Part shown: positions 42,660 to 51,339 of the stretch, one piece after another
How positions within the stretch are numbered: position 1 is the first letter of the stretch
How the letters are laid out: every line of letters begins with the position of its first letter
Assembly (NCBI RefSeq): GCF_001552135.1
Contig: NZ_BCQP01000073.1
Span: forward strand, 1 to 61,642
DNA: 61,642 nt
Source of the DNA: Actinomadura chibensis NBRC 106107
Lineage (GTDB): Bacteria; Actinomycetota; Actinomycetes; Streptosporangiales; Streptosporangiaceae
Reading direction: 5' to 3'
Program-made: the position numbers and the translations under genes
Notes under the pieces: model-generated
What the model saw: the letters and a program-made list of their open reading frames with translations, nothing else
Told to the model about the DNA's origin: nothing
The model's database searches: none

Positions 42660-43124
42660 TCACTCCGGCGGGTGCAGCTCCACCGGCAGGCCGGGCGGCG
42701 CCGCCTCCAGCCACGCGAGGAACCCGGTCAGCGCCGCCGCGCCCATCGCCAGCTCCACGACCAGGTCGCCGTTCCTGACCTCGATCACGCTGACGTCCGG
42801 CGGCAGGCCCGCCGCCTCCTCCGGGTCCGGGTCGCGCCGGTTGGACACGACGAGGCCCCGGCGGTGGATCACCTGCCGGGGCCTCGTCCGGAATCCGAAC
42901 ACGCGGTGCCAATGCAGCACGTCGCCCTTGTAGCGACCGATGCCGAGCCGCCACACTCCGGGGGCTCCGCCCTCCAGGGACAGCTCCCGGAGGGAGCACT
43001 CCACGGCGCCGCCGCCGCGGGTGAACAGCCGGCGGCGCACCGCCATCGACACGAACAGCAGCGCGGCCAGCAGGACGACCGCGGCGAGCACCCCGCCCGC
43101 GTCGAGTGCCAGGTGTTCGCCCAA
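42660..43124 (-). CDS. DUF2550 family membrane protein
   Basis: A 154-residue protein with one N-terminal membrane helix (GGVLAAVVLLAALLFVSMAV) and a basic soluble domain containing CSLRELSLEGGAPGVWRLGIGRYKG, WHRVFGFRTRPRQVIHR and RRDPDPEEAAGLPPDV. DUF2550 genes follow atpC across actinobacteria, and that is the case here (47 nt). Its function is unknown; the synteny suggests a link with the ATP synthase or the membrane. Confidence 0.9.
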   Translation of the reverse strand: MGEHLALDAGGVLAAVVLLAALLFVSMAVRRRLFTRGGGAVECSLRELSLEGGAPGVWRLGIGRYKGDVLHWHRVFGFRTRPRQVIHRRGLVVSNRRDPDPEEAAGLPPDVSVIEVRNGDLVVELAMGAAALTGFLAWLEAAPPGLPVELHPPE

Positions 43125-43171
43125 ATCCCCCGCCGTCCGTCGTGCCGCCGCGCCGGGCGCCTATACCTCGA

Positions 43172-43558
43172 TCAGGCCTCGATGCCCGCGGCGCGCAGCC
43201 GCGCGCGGGCCCGACGCTCCCGCGTCGCGTCCTCGTCCTCGGCGGCGAGCGCGTCCTCCAGCGCCTGCCGCGCCTCCGGGACGTCGACCTCCTCGCCCAG
43301 CTCGGCCTGCTCGGCCAGCACCGACACCTCGTCGGCGGCGACGGAGAAGAACCCGCTGCCGACCATCGCCGAGATCGGCTCGCCGCCGTCGGCGGGCTCG
43401 ATCTTCACCACGCTGCCGTCGAGGAGGATGCCCAGCACCGGGGCGTGCCCCGGCAGGATGCCCATCGAGCCCTCGACGGTCTGGGCGACCACCATCCTGG
43501 CCTCGCCGGTCCAGATCTCGCGCTCCGGCGAGACCAGGCCGACCTTCAGGTTTGCCAC
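43172..43558 (-). CDS. atpC: F1 ATP synthase epsilon subunit
   Basis: A 128-residue subunit of the F1 central stalk. The N-terminal beta-sandwich has VGLVSPEREIWTGEARMVV and GSMGILPGHAPVLGILLDG. The C-terminal helical part (VPEARQALEDALAAEDEDAT) is shorter and more acidic than in some bacteria. It couples to gamma and restrains ATP hydrolysis. It is the last gene of the operon, 70 nt downstream of atpD with a strong intercistronic hairpin between. Confidence 0.95.
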   Translation of the reverse strand: MANLKVGLVSPEREIWTGEARMVVAQTVEGSMGILPGHAPVLGILLDGSVVKIEPADGGEPISAMVGSGFFSVAADEVSVLAEQAELGEEVDVPEARQALEDALAAEDEDATRERRARARLRAAGIEA

Positions 43559-43591
43559 GTCTGCTTCCTCCCACGGCCTCCCACGACCCGG

Positions 43592-43618
43592 CCGGGGCCG
43601 CCGCGCGGGCGGCCCCGG
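43592..43618 (-). other. Intercistronic hairpin between atpD and atpC
   Basis: CCGGGGCCGCC (43592-43602) and GGCGGCCCCGG (43608-43618) form a perfect 11-bp stem with a 5-nt loop in the 70-nt atpD-atpC gap. It may reduce read-through or protect the upstream mRNA, which would lower epsilon output relative to beta. Confidence 0.55.
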
Positions 43619-43628
43619 GCCGAGCGGA

Positions 43629-45059
43629 CTACTTCGCCAGCTCCCGGGCCTTCTTCTCGACGTCCTCGATGCCGCCGCACATGAAGAACGCCTGCTCGGG
43701 CAGGTGGTCGTACTTGCCCTCCGCGATGGCCTTGAACGACGCGACGGTCTCGTCCTTCGGGACCGTCTCGCCGGGCTGGCCGGTGAACTGCTCGGCCACG
43801 TACATCGGGTGCGACAGGAAACGCTCGATGCGCCGCGCCCGCTGGACGGTGACCTTGTCCTCCTCGGAGAGCTCGTCGATGCCGAGGATGGCGATGATGT
43901 CCTGCAGCTCCTTGTACTTCTGCAGGATCCGGATCACTTCCTGGGCGACGTCGTAGTGCTCGTTGCCGAGGATCTGCGGGTCCATGATCCGGGACGTGGA
44001 GTCGAGCGGGTCCACCGCGGGGTAGATGCCCTTCTCCGTGATCGCGCGCGACAGCGTGGTCGTCGCGTCCAGGTGCGCGAACGTGGTGTGCGGCGCCGGG
44101 TCGGTGATGTCGTCGGCGGGCACGTAGATCGCCTGCATCGAGGTGATCGAGTGGCCGCGCGTCGAGGTGATCCGCTCCTGCAGCACGCCCATCTCGTCCG
44201 CCAGCGTCGGCTGGTAGCCCACCGCGGACGGCATGCGGCCGAGCAGCGTCGACACCTCCGAGCCCGCCTGGGTGAACCGGAAGATGTTGTCGATGAACAG
44301 CAGCACGTCCTGGTTCTGGACGTCGCGGAAGTACTCCGCCATCGTCAGCGCCGACAGCGCCACCCGGAGCCGGGTGCCCGGCGGCTCGTCCATCTGGCCG
44401 AACACGAGCGCGGTGTCCTTCAGGACGTTCGCGTCCGCCATCTCCACCCAGAGGTCGTTGCCCTCGCGGGTGCGCTCGCCGACGCCGGCGAACACCGAGG
44501 TGCCGCCGAAGTTGCGGGCGACACGGCGGATCATCTCCTGGATGAGGACCGTCTTGCCCACGCCGGCGCCGCCGAACAGGCCGATCTTGCCGCCCTTCAC
44601 GTACGGGCACAGCAGGTCGATGACCTTGATGCCGGTCTCCAGCATCTCGGTCTTCGACTCCAGCTGGTCGAACGCGGGGGCCTTGCGGTGGATCCCCCAG
44701 CGCTCGTTCACCTCAAGGGACGCGGTCGGGACGTCCAGCGCCTCGCCGAGGGCGTTCCACACGTGGCCCTTGGTGACGTCGCCGACCGGCACCGCGATGG
44801 ACTCGCCGGTGTCGACCACCGGGCCGCCGCGGACGACGCCGTCGGTCGGCTTCATCGAGATGGCCCGGACCATGTTGTCGCCGAGGTGCTGGGCGACCTC
44901 CAGGGTCAGGGTCTGCGTCTCGCCGCCGAGGTTCGCCTCGACCGTGAGGGCGTTGTAGATGTCCGGGATGGCGTCCGCGGGGAACTCCACGTCGACGACC
45001 GGGCCGATGACCCGGGCGACGCGCCCGGTCGCGGTCGCCGTCTCTACCTGAGCAGTCAT
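43629..45059 (-). CDS. atpD: F1 ATP synthase beta subunit
   Basis: The 476-residue catalytic subunit. Walker A GGAGVGKT is at residues 163-170, and the catalytic Glu is in GVGERTREGNDLW. VLLFIDNIFRFTQAGSEV carries Walker B, and the DELSEED loop reads DELSEEDK as usual. The protein is highly conserved and full length. It begins 2 nt after the atpG stop with GGGGAG upstream, so translation is closely linked. Confidence 0.98.
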   Translation of the reverse strand: MTAQVETATATGRVARVIGPVVDVEFPADAIPDIYNALTVEANLGGETQTLTLEVAQHLGDNMVRAISMKPTDGVVRGGPVVDTGESIAVPVGDVTKGHVWNALGEALDVPTASLEVNERWGIHRKAPAFDQLESKTEMLETGIKVIDLLCPYVKGGKIGLFGGAGVGKTVLIQEMIRRVARNFGGTSVFAGVGERTREGNDLWVEMADANVLKDTALVFGQMDEPPGTRLRVALSALTMAEYFRDVQNQDVLLFIDNIFRFTQAGSEVSTLLGRMPSAVGYQPTLADEMGVLQERITSTRGHSITSMQAIYVPADDITDPAPHTTFAHLDATTTLSRAITEKGIYPAVDPLDSTSRIMDPQILGNEHYDVAQEVIRILQKYKELQDIIAILGIDELSEEDKVTVQRARRIERFLSHPMYVAEQFTGQPGETVPKDETVASFKAIAEGKYDHLPEQAFFMCGGIEDVEKKARELAK

Positions 45060-45061
45060 TC

Positions 45062-45955
45062 TCACTCCCCGCCAGACTCGGCGAGCGCGTCAGCGCCACC
45101 GACGATCTCGCTGATTTCCTGGGTGATCGCGGCCTGCCGCGCCTGGTTCATCTGGCGCGTGTAGACCCCGACCAGTTCGTTGGCGTTGTCCGTAGCCGAC
45201 TTCATCGCCCGCCGCACCGAGGCGTGGAACGACGCCGCCGACTGGAGCAGCATGTGGAAGATGCGGCTCTCGACGTAGTTGGGCAGCAGGAGGTCGAGCG
45301 CCGCCGCGGCGGACGGCTCGAACTCGTAGGCGGGCGGCACGCGTTCGGAGGCCGACTCCTCGATCTCCAGCGGCAGCAGCCTGCTGACCTGGACCTCCTG
45401 CGTCAGCATCGACACGAACTGGGTGTAGACGACGTGGATCTCGCCGACGCCGCCGTCCGCGTCCGTCTTGAGGAAGTCCTCGGTGAGGCGCCGCCCGATC
45501 CGCTCGGCGCTCGCGAAGTCCGGACGGTCGGTGAACCCGTGCCAGGTCTCCGCGACCTCGCGGCCGCGGAACCGGTACCACGTGATGCCCTTGTTGCCGA
45601 TGACGTACGGGACGGGCTCGCGGCCCTCCTCCCGCAGCCGCGCGATCAGCGCCTCCGCCTCGCGGATCACGTTGGCGTTGTAGGCGCCGCAGAACCCGCG
45701 ATCGCTCGTGATGACCAGGACCGCGCTGCGGTTGTCGGCCGGCTGCTCCTGGAGCAGCGGATGGTCGATCCCGACATGATGGCTCACCAGCGCGCTCAGG
45801 GCCTGCGTGATCTGGTCGGCGTACGGCTTGGACGCCGCCACCGCCTGCTGGGCCTTGACGATCCGCGAGGTGGCGATCATCTCCTGGGCACGAGTGATCT
45901 TGGCGGTCGACTTGACCGACTTGATCTTCTGCCGGAGCTGGCGAATCTGGGCCAT
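45062..45955 (-). CDS. atpG: F1 ATP synthase gamma subunit
   Basis: The 297-residue central stalk subunit. The N-terminal helix MAQIRQLRQKIKSVKSTAKI and the C-terminal helix RAMKSATDNANELVGVYTRQ are the conserved coiled-coil ends that turn inside F1. The middle has ITSDRGFCGAYNANVI. An insertion typical of actinobacteria near residues 200-230 cannot be confirmed by eye. It starts 5 nt after atpA. Confidence 0.97.
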   Translation of the reverse strand: MAQIRQLRQKIKSVKSTAKITRAQEMIATSRIVKAQQAVAASKPYADQITQALSALVSHHVGIDHPLLQEQPADNRSAVLVITSDRGFCGAYNANVIREAEALIARLREEGREPVPYVIGNKGITWYRFRGREVAETWHGFTDRPDFASAERIGRRLTEDFLKTDADGGVGEIHVVYTQFVSMLTQEVQVSRLLPLEIEESASERVPPAYEFEPSAAAALDLLLPNYVESRIFHMLLQSAASFHASVRRAMKSATDNANELVGVYTRQMNQARQAAITQEISEIVGGADALAESGGE

Positions 45956-45960
45956 CGCCG

Positions 45961-47595
45961 TCAGTCCTTCTTGACCCTGGTGATGGTCTCCTGCTCGACT
46001 TCCTCGTCCGCGAGCGGCTCGACCGGCTCCTCGGCCAGCAGCTCGCCCTCGCTGGTCTGGAAGCCCTTCTTGAAGTCCGTGATGGCGTTCTTCAGGGCCT
46101 GCAGGGCGTCGTCGGAGAGCTTGCCGGTCTCCCGGATGGAGGTGAGCAGGCCGCTCTCCTCCCGCTCGATGTAGTCGAGGAACTCCCGCTCGAAGCGGCG
46201 GACGTCGGCGACCGGGACGTCGTCCAGCTCGCCGGACGTGCCCGACCACACGGACACGACCTCTTGCTCGACCGGGAACGGGCTGCCCTGCGGCTGCTTC
46301 AGCAGCTCCACGAGGCGGGCGCCGCGGTCGAGCTGCGCGCGGGACGCGGCGTCCAGGTCGGACGCGAACGCGGCGAACGCCTCCAGGTCGCGGAACTGCG
46401 ACAGCGCGAGCCGCAGCGTGCCGGCGACCTGCTTCATCGCCTTGATCTGCGCGTCGCCGCCGACCCGGGAGACCGAGATGCCGACGTTGATCGCCGGCCG
46501 GACGCCCTGGTTGAACAGGTCCGTCTCCAGGAAGCACTGCCCGTCGGTGATGGAGATGACGTTCGTCGGGATGTAGGCCGACACGTCGTTGCCCTTGGTC
46601 TCGATGATCGGCAGGCCCGTCATCGAGCCCGCGCCCATCTCGTCGGACAGCTTCGCGCAGCGCTCAAGCAGCCGGGAGTGCAGGTAGAACACGTCGCCCG
46701 GGTACGCCTCGCGCCCCGGCGGGCGGCGCAGCAGCAGCGACACCGCGCGGTAGGCCTCGGCCTGCTTCGACAGGTCGTCGAAGATGATCAGGACGTGCTT
46801 GCCCTGGTACATCCAGTGCTGCCCGATCGCCGACCCGGTGTAGGGGGCGATGTACTTGAAGCCCGCCGGCTCGGACGCGGGCGCCGCCACGATCGTGGTG
46901 TACTCCAGCGCGCCCGCCTCTTCCAGGGAGCGGCGGACGTTGGCGATCGTGGAGCCCTTCTGGCCGATCGCGACGTAGATGCAGCGGACCTGCTTGGTCT
47001 CGTCGCCGGACTCCCAGTTCTCCTTCTGGTTGATGATGGTGTCCACGCAGACGGTCGTCTTGCCCGTCTGCCGGTCACCGATGATCAACTGGCGCTGGCC
47101 GCGGCCGATCGGCGTCATCGCGTCGATGGCCTTGATGCCGGTCTGCAGCGGCTCGCTGACCGACTGGCGCTGCACGACCGTGGGGGCCTGCAGTTCGAGC
47201 GCGCGGCGCTCGGTGGATTCGATCGGGCCCTTGCCGTCCAGCGGGTTGCCCAGCGCGTCGACGACGCGGCCGAGGAAGCCGTCCCCCACGGGGACGGACA
47301 GCACCTCGCCGGTCCGGCGGACCTTCTGGCCCTCCTCGATCTTGCTGAAGTCGCCAAGGACAACGGCGCCGATCTCGCGCACGTCCAGGTTCAGAGCCAG
47401 GCCACGGGTACCGTCCTCGAACTCAAGGAGTTCGTTCGCCATCGCGGAGGGCAGGCCCTCGACGTGGGCGATACCGTCGCCGGAATCGACGACGGTGCCG
47501 ACCTCTTCGCGCGCGGCGGCCTCGGGCTCGTACGACTGGACGAAGCGCTCCAGCGCGTTCCGGATCTCGTCCGGACGGATCGTCAGCTCCGCCAT
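45961..47595 (-). CDS. atpA: F1 ATP synthase alpha subunit
   Basis: The 544-residue nucleotide-binding, regulatory subunit. P-loop GDRQTGKT is at residues 173-180, and VSRVGGDAQIKAMKQVAGTL with its Arg finger region is intact. The C-terminus carries an extension of about 35 acidic residues after the last conserved helix (TSEGELLAEEPVEPLADEE), similar to the mycobacterial alpha extension implicated in blocking hydrolysis. Start ATG at 47595, 38 nt after atpH. Confidence 0.98.
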   Translation of the reverse strand: MAELTIRPDEIRNALERFVQSYEPEAAAREEVGTVVDSGDGIAHVEGLPSAMANELLEFEDGTRGLALNLDVREIGAVVLGDFSKIEEGQKVRRTGEVLSVPVGDGFLGRVVDALGNPLDGKGPIESTERRALELQAPTVVQRQSVSEPLQTGIKAIDAMTPIGRGQRQLIIGDRQTGKTTVCVDTIINQKENWESGDETKQVRCIYVAIGQKGSTIANVRRSLEEAGALEYTTIVAAPASEPAGFKYIAPYTGSAIGQHWMYQGKHVLIIFDDLSKQAEAYRAVSLLLRRPPGREAYPGDVFYLHSRLLERCAKLSDEMGAGSMTGLPIIETKGNDVSAYIPTNVISITDGQCFLETDLFNQGVRPAINVGISVSRVGGDAQIKAMKQVAGTLRLALSQFRDLEAFAAFASDLDAASRAQLDRGARLVELLKQPQGSPFPVEQEVVSVWSGTSGELDDVPVADVRRFEREFLDYIEREESGLLTSIRETGKLSDDALQALKNAITDFKKGFQTSEGELLAEEPVEPLADEEVEQETITRVKKD

Positions 47596-47633
47596 GATTC
47601 CTCTCTTGCTCCCTAGAGTCAGCTCTACCGGTC

Positions 47634-48455
47634 TTAGCCGGTGCCGAGCCGCCGGCGGACGTCGTCCAGCCGTCCGGCGATGGTGCCGTCGATGATCTCG
47701 TCCCCGATCTCGATCGACAGGCCGCCGATCACCGTGGGGTCGATCTCGATGTTCAGGTGTACTTCGTGGCCGTAGGCCGCGGCGAGCACCGCGGCGAGCC
47801 GCGTGCGCTGCGCCTCCGGCAGCTCGGCGGACGTCCGCACGAGCGCGACCAGCCGCTGCCTGCGCTGGGCGACGAGCTTGCCGTACTCGGCGAGCCCCGT
47901 CTCCAGGCTACGTCCTCGCGGACGCAGCGCCAGCTCGGTGACCAGCGTCAGCGTCGCGTCGGTGACCTTCCCGTCGAGCAGCGCGTTGACCAGGCCGAGC
48001 TTGCGGTCGTCGGGCAGCGACGGCCCGGCGAGCGCGCCGCGCAGCTCGGGCTCGCCCTCGACGACGCGGGAGAACCGGAACAGCTCGTCCTCCAGGTCGT
48101 CGATGCGCCCGTCGGCCTCGGCGCGGGCGGCCTCGGCGGTGACCGCGAGGGCCTCCACCGCGTCCGACAGCTCCGAGGGGGACGACCAGCGCAGCCGGAC
48201 GACGTCGGCGACCAGCCCGAGAGCGGCCGGCGACACCTTGCCCTCCAGCAGGATCTGGACGAGCTGCGCCTTGTCGGCCCCGTCCCGCGCCGGGTCGGAG
48301 ACCGCCCGCCGCAGCCCGTGCTCGCGGTCGATCAGGTGCAGCACCGCGAACAGGTCGCCGCCGAGTCGGGCCAGGTCGGCGGAGGGGATCACGGCCTCCA
48401 GCCGCTCCCTGGCCTCGGCCAGCGACGCCCTGCTCACCGCTCCCGTGATGGTCAT
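47634..48455 (-). CDS. atpH: ATP synthase delta subunit
   Basis: A 273-residue peripheral stalk subunit, longer than the roughly 180 residues of most bacteria but normal for actinobacteria. The C-terminal half has the conserved RTSAELPEAQRTRLAAVLA and IDPTVIGGLSIEIGDEIIDG, which bind F1. The ATG overlaps the atpF stop (ATGA), a sign of translational coupling. In mycobacteria b and delta can be fused; here they are separate genes. Confidence 0.96.
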   Translation of the reverse strand: MTITGAVSRASLAEARERLEAVIPSADLARLGGDLFAVLHLIDREHGLRRAVSDPARDGADKAQLVQILLEGKVSPAALGLVADVVRLRWSSPSELSDAVEALAVTAEAARAEADGRIDDLEDELFRFSRVVEGEPELRGALAGPSLPDDRKLGLVNALLDGKVTDATLTLVTELALRPRGRSLETGLAEYGKLVAQRRQRLVALVRTSAELPEAQRTRLAAVLAAAYGHEVHLNIEIDPTVIGGLSIEIGDEIIDGTIAGRLDDVRRRLGTG

Positions 48456-49009
48456 GATGTGATCTGCTCCTGCGTGCGGGCCCGCTCTTCCAGCTCCTCA
48501 AGGAACCGGTCGACGACCCGGCTCTGCCGCGCGCTGTCCTCCAGGGACTCGCCCACGACGCGTCCGGCCAGCTCGACCGACAGGGCGCCGATCTCGGCGC
48601 GCAGCGACTGCAGCGCCTGCTGCCGCTCCGCCTCGATCTGCGCCTTGGCGTTCTCGACGATCCGGCGCGCCTCGGCCTGGGCCTGCTCCTTGGCCTGGGC
48701 GATGATCTGCGCGCCCTGCTCCTCGGCCTTGCGCCGCTCGTTCGACGCCTCGACCGCGGCCGCCTTCTGCTGGGCCTTGTACTGGTCAAGGACCTGCTGG
48801 GCTTCCTTCTGCGCCTGCTCGGCGCGTTCGAGGCCGCCCTCGATGGCCTGGGTGCGCTCCTCCAGCGTCTGCTGCAGCCGCGGGACGAGGATCCTGCCGA
48901 CCACGATGAGGACGACGAGGAACGAGAAGATGCCGACGACGAGCTCGAACGGATGCGGAAGCAGAGGGTTGTTGTTCTCCGCCGCAAGGACGGAAGCTGC
49001 TTCGATCAT
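48452..49009 (-). CDS. atpF: FO ATP synthase b subunit
   Basis: A 185-residue peripheral stalk protein: one membrane helix near residues 22-44 (LVVGIFSFLVVLIVVGRIL), then a long charged coiled coil (AEQAQKEAQQVLDQYKAQQ, EARRIVENAKAQIEAERQQA) that reaches to F1. The C-terminus ends at the ATGA overlap with atpH. It begins 31 nt after atpE. Confidence 0.96.
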   Translation of the reverse strand: MIEAASVLAAENNNPLLPHPFELVVGIFSFLVVLIVVGRILVPRLQQTLEERTQAIEGGLERAEQAQKEAQQVLDQYKAQQKAAAVEASNERRKAEEQGAQIIAQAKEQAQAEARRIVENAKAQIEAERQQALQSLRAEIGALSVELAGRVVGESLEDSARQSRVVDRFLEELEERARTQEQITS

Positions 49010-49040
49010 GCCTACAGCCCTCCTCGGGTGGGAAGCGTGA

Positions 49041-49280
49041 TCAGACGCTCTTGAAGATGAACGGCGCGACCAGGCCGATCAGGGCGAGCGCCTCGGTGAG
49101 GACGAAGCCCAGCATCATGTTGGTGCGGATCACGCCGGTCAGCTCGGGCTGGCGGGCGATCGCGTTCACGCCCTGGCCGAAGATGATGCCGATGCCGATG
49201 CCCGGGCCGATGGCCGCGAGGCCGTAGCCGATCGCGGTGACGTTGCCTTCGAGTCCGGCGGCGAGGACGGCTCCCGTCAT
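49041..49280 (-). CDS. atpE: FO ATP synthase c subunit (proteolipid)
   Basis: A 79-residue hairpin of two membrane helices forming the proton-carrying ring. The conserved polar loop ARQPE is at residues 42-46 and the proton carrier is E63 in LTEALALIGL, so it is a proton rather than sodium type by appearance. A strong AAGGAAAG ribosome-binding site and a hairpin lie just upstream, in keeping with the need to make many copies per complex. Confidence 0.98.
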   Translation of the reverse strand: MTGAVLAAGLEGNVTAIGYGLAAIGPGIGIGIIFGQGVNAIARQPELTGVIRTNMMLGFVLTEALALIGLVAPFIFKSV

Positions 49281-49302
49281 GGGTTCTTTCCTTTTCTGTC
49301 GG

Positions 49303-49321
49303 CCGGCGGAGTCTCCGCCGG
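49303..49321 (-). other. Intercistronic hairpin between atpB and atpE
   Basis: CCGGCGGA (49303-49310) and TCCGCCGG (49314-49321) form a perfect 8-bp stem with a 3-nt loop in the 102-nt atpB-atpE gap. On the minus strand it is followed by an A-rich stretch containing AAGGAAAG just before the atpE ATG. Processing or protection of the mRNA 5' end could raise c-subunit synthesis. Confidence 0.5.
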
Positions 49322-49382
49322 TCTGGCTTACGAGGTTGTCGGACGGGCCCGGCGCCGAGGGGGCGCCGCACGACCCTGGGGC

Positions 49383-50177
49383 TCAGTGCTCCGCGTGCAG
49401 CCCGCTCTGGATGTACATGGCGGCGAGCATCGCGAACAGGAACGCCTGCAGGAACTGGATCAGCAGCTCGAAGGCGGTCAGCAGGATGGTGACGACCACG
49501 CCGACGATGCCGATGCCGAACCCTGCGACCGTGGGCTTCTCGAACAGGAACCAGAAGCCGACCAGGCTGAAGAAGGCCAGGATCATGTGCCCGGCGAACA
49601 TGTTGGCGAAGAGCCGGACGGCGTGGGTGAAGGGGGCGATGATGAACGTCGAGAGGTACTCGATCGGCACCAGCAGGAAGTAGACCGGGAGCGGCAGGCC
49701 CTTGGGGATCATGTTCGTGAAGTACTTCACCGGGCCCTGGTGCTTGAAGCCCAGGTACACCTTGACGCAGTACACGAAGATCGCCAGCACGGCCGGGAAC
49801 GCGATGTGCGACGCGATCGGGAACTGGATGATCGGGACGACCGAGAAGATGTTCCAGATCCAGATCACGAAGAACAGCGTCATCAGCAGCGGCATCCACT
49901 GCTCGGTGTTCTTGCCGAGGAACGGCCGGGCGATCTGGTCGCGGACGAACATGTAGCCGACCTCGCCGACGTTCTGCATGCCCCGGGGCACGAGCTTCGG
50001 CTTGGCGAAGGCCATCCAGAACACGACGCACACCACGAGCGCGCCGAACACCGAGAAGAAGACGGGCTTGGTGAGCCAGGCGGGGCCGCCGGGGAAGAGG
50101 GGCGGGAAGTCGAACAGCTCCGTCCCGGGGGCCTCGAACTTATCCCCTCCGGAGGCGAGGACCGTCAGCGCGTTCAC
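49383..50177 (-). CDS. atpB: FO ATP synthase a subunit
   Basis: A 264-residue integral membrane protein with five to six helices that forms the proton half-channels. The essential Arg lies in FTHAVRLFANMFAGHM, and the last helix has FELLIQFLQAFLFAMLAAMY. Other landmarks are PRGMQNVGEVGYMFVRDQIA and FVIWIWNIFSVVP. It follows the small AtpZ-type gene by 61 nt. Confidence 0.97.
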   Translation of the reverse strand: MNALTVLASGGDKFEAPGTELFDFPPLFPGGPAWLTKPVFFSVFGALVVCVVFWMAFAKPKLVPRGMQNVGEVGYMFVRDQIARPFLGKNTEQWMPLLMTLFFVIWIWNIFSVVPIIQFPIASHIAFPAVLAIFVYCVKVYLGFKHQGPVKYFTNMIPKGLPLPVYFLLVPIEYLSTFIIAPFTHAVRLFANMFAGHMILAFFSLVGFWFLFEKPTVAGFGIGIVGVVVTILLTAFELLIQFLQAFLFAMLAAMYIQSGLHAEH

Positions 50178-50238
50178 GCGGCGTTCCCTTCATCAATGTT
50201 GTGATGTGTCACAAAGGCTTCCTCGGCGGCGGCGCCGC

Positions 50239-50463
50239 TCAGGAGGAGTGGCGACCGTACTTCAGGTAGACCAGGTAGATGGCGAGCCCGGCACCGATGA
50301 CCACGCCGACCGGGATCAGCCAGGTCTGGTCCGTCAATTCGGCCAGCAGCCACCCCAGACCGCCCCAGATGATGATCCCGGAGAGCAGGTAGCTGGGCAC
50401 GGACCAGGCGGCGTCGGCGAATTCCCGTTGGCCGTCCTCCGGCCGACGTTTCTGCTCGCTCAT
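50239..50463 (-). CDS. AtpZ/AtpI-like small membrane protein
   Basis: A 74-residue protein with two membrane helices (SVPSYLLSGIIIWGGLGWLL and TWLIPVGVVIGAGLAIYLVY). Size, topology and position before atpB match the AtpZ/AtpI assembly or ion-uptake factors found at the head of atp operons. No functional residue can be verified. It is followed by atpB and preceded by a second AtpI-like gene. Confidence 0.8.
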   Translation of the reverse strand: MSEQKRRPEDGQREFADAAWSVPSYLLSGIIIWGGLGWLLAELTDQTWLIPVGVVIGAGLAIYLVYLKYGRHSS

Positions 50464-50550
50464 CGCGCTCCGGACGATAGCAGGCCATGCCTGCGGTGGT
50501 CATATTGGAGTAGTCCCCGAAGGGGCGCCGCACCGTCCGTGGCGAGGTCA

Positions 50551-51051
50551 TCATGGACTCCGGTCCAAGATGTTCGACGGCTCGGCGGCGTCGTCGTCCC
50601 GCGACTCACCGGATCGGCTGCCGCGGGCTTCGGATCCGTCGGCCCGGGGGGCGGCGGTCCGGGGGTCGTCGATGTAGGGCCTGCGCTGGAGGGCCACCCG
50701 GAACTCGGCGGCGATCCACAGCATCGCGAGCGCGATCACCGTCCAGCCGAAGACCGTGGTGTTCCAGATCGTCACCTCCGCCACCACGGTGACCAGCACC
50801 ATCATGACGAGGATCTTCACGACGTAGCTCGCGAGCGCGGCCATCATCATGGTCTGCGCGGAGATCTTGCCGGCCCAGGAGACCGCCAGCGCGCTGACCG
50901 AGAAGAAGGCGATCACCACGACGGTGGCCAGTGCCGCCGCGAGGGCGCCCTTGGCGCCGGCGGCCAGCAGGCCGATCAGTACGGCGCCCACCCCGACGGC
51001 CGAGGTCGGGATCGCGGCGCCGCGGAGCATCCGGGCGTCGGAGGTATGCAT
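50551..51051 (-). CDS. AtpI-like membrane protein, first gene of the atp operon
   Basis: A 166-residue protein with four hydrophobic segments (for example SAVGVGAVLIGLLAAGAKGA and IALAMLWIAAEF) and a hydrophilic, charged C-terminal tail of about 45 residues. Its place directly upstream of the AtpZ-like gene and atpB, and its topology, match the actinobacterial AtpI-type proteins. The ATG at 51051 lies about 50 nt downstream of the candidate operon promoter. Confidence 0.75.
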   Translation of the reverse strand: MHTSDARMLRGAAIPTSAVGVGAVLIGLLAAGAKGALAAALATVVVIAFFSVSALAVSWAGKISAQTMMMAALASYVVKILVMMVLVTVVAEVTIWNTTVFGWTVIALAMLWIAAEFRVALQRRPYIDDPRTAAPRADGSEARGSRSGESRDDDAAEPSNILDRSP

Positions 51052-51099
51052 GAGGGCTCCGGCTGGTCACGTTCAGTGGTCGTCTCTTGTTCGTGAAAG

Positions 51100-51127
51100 G
51101 TATCACAAGCGTCCGGAATGTCCACAA
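51100..51127 (-). promoter_or_regulatory. Candidate promoter of the atp operon
   Basis: On the minus strand TTGTGG (51122-51127), a 16-nt spacer and TGATAC (51100-51105) form a passable -35/-10 pair about 50 nt upstream of the first atp gene, in an A/T-richer stretch. Confidence 0.35.
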
Positions 51128-51143
51128 TTACCCTGAAGGTAAT
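51127..51143. promoter_or_regulatory. Dyad next to the atp promoter candidate
   Basis: ATTACC (51127-51132), a CTGAA spacer and GGTAAT (51138-51143) form a perfect 6-bp inverted repeat touching the -35 box, a position suited to an activator or repressor site. Confidence 0.4.
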
Positions 51144-51339
51144 GCGCCGCGCGGGCTCCCACGCGCTACTCCGGGTCACACCCGTCCCCCCGGACCCTAG
51201 CCCAGCCCGAGGGTCCAGCCCACGGTTACCGAGGAGGACGATCCGAACCCCTACCGCCACAAGGCGCGGTCAAACACGGCAAATCCGGGACGAAACGGGA
51301 GGTCGATCAGTCCCGGACGCGGCCGCCGGTCAGCGCTGG

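Larger units (their letters stand above)
51052..51339. other. Intergenic region upstream of the atp operon
   Basis: 288 nt between wecA (ending here) and the AtpI-like gene, both on the minus strand. It carries the promoter candidate (51100-51127), the dyad at 51127-51143, and otherwise G/C-rich sequence without a recognised gene or terminator. Confidence 0.45.

Noticed and set aside
40329..45164. A frame of about 1,600 codons on the plus strand across the DUF4097, M28, DUF2550 and ATP synthase genes
   Set aside because: It is antisense to atpD, atpC and others whose sequences are highly conserved; its composition is that of an antisense shadow in high-GC DNA.
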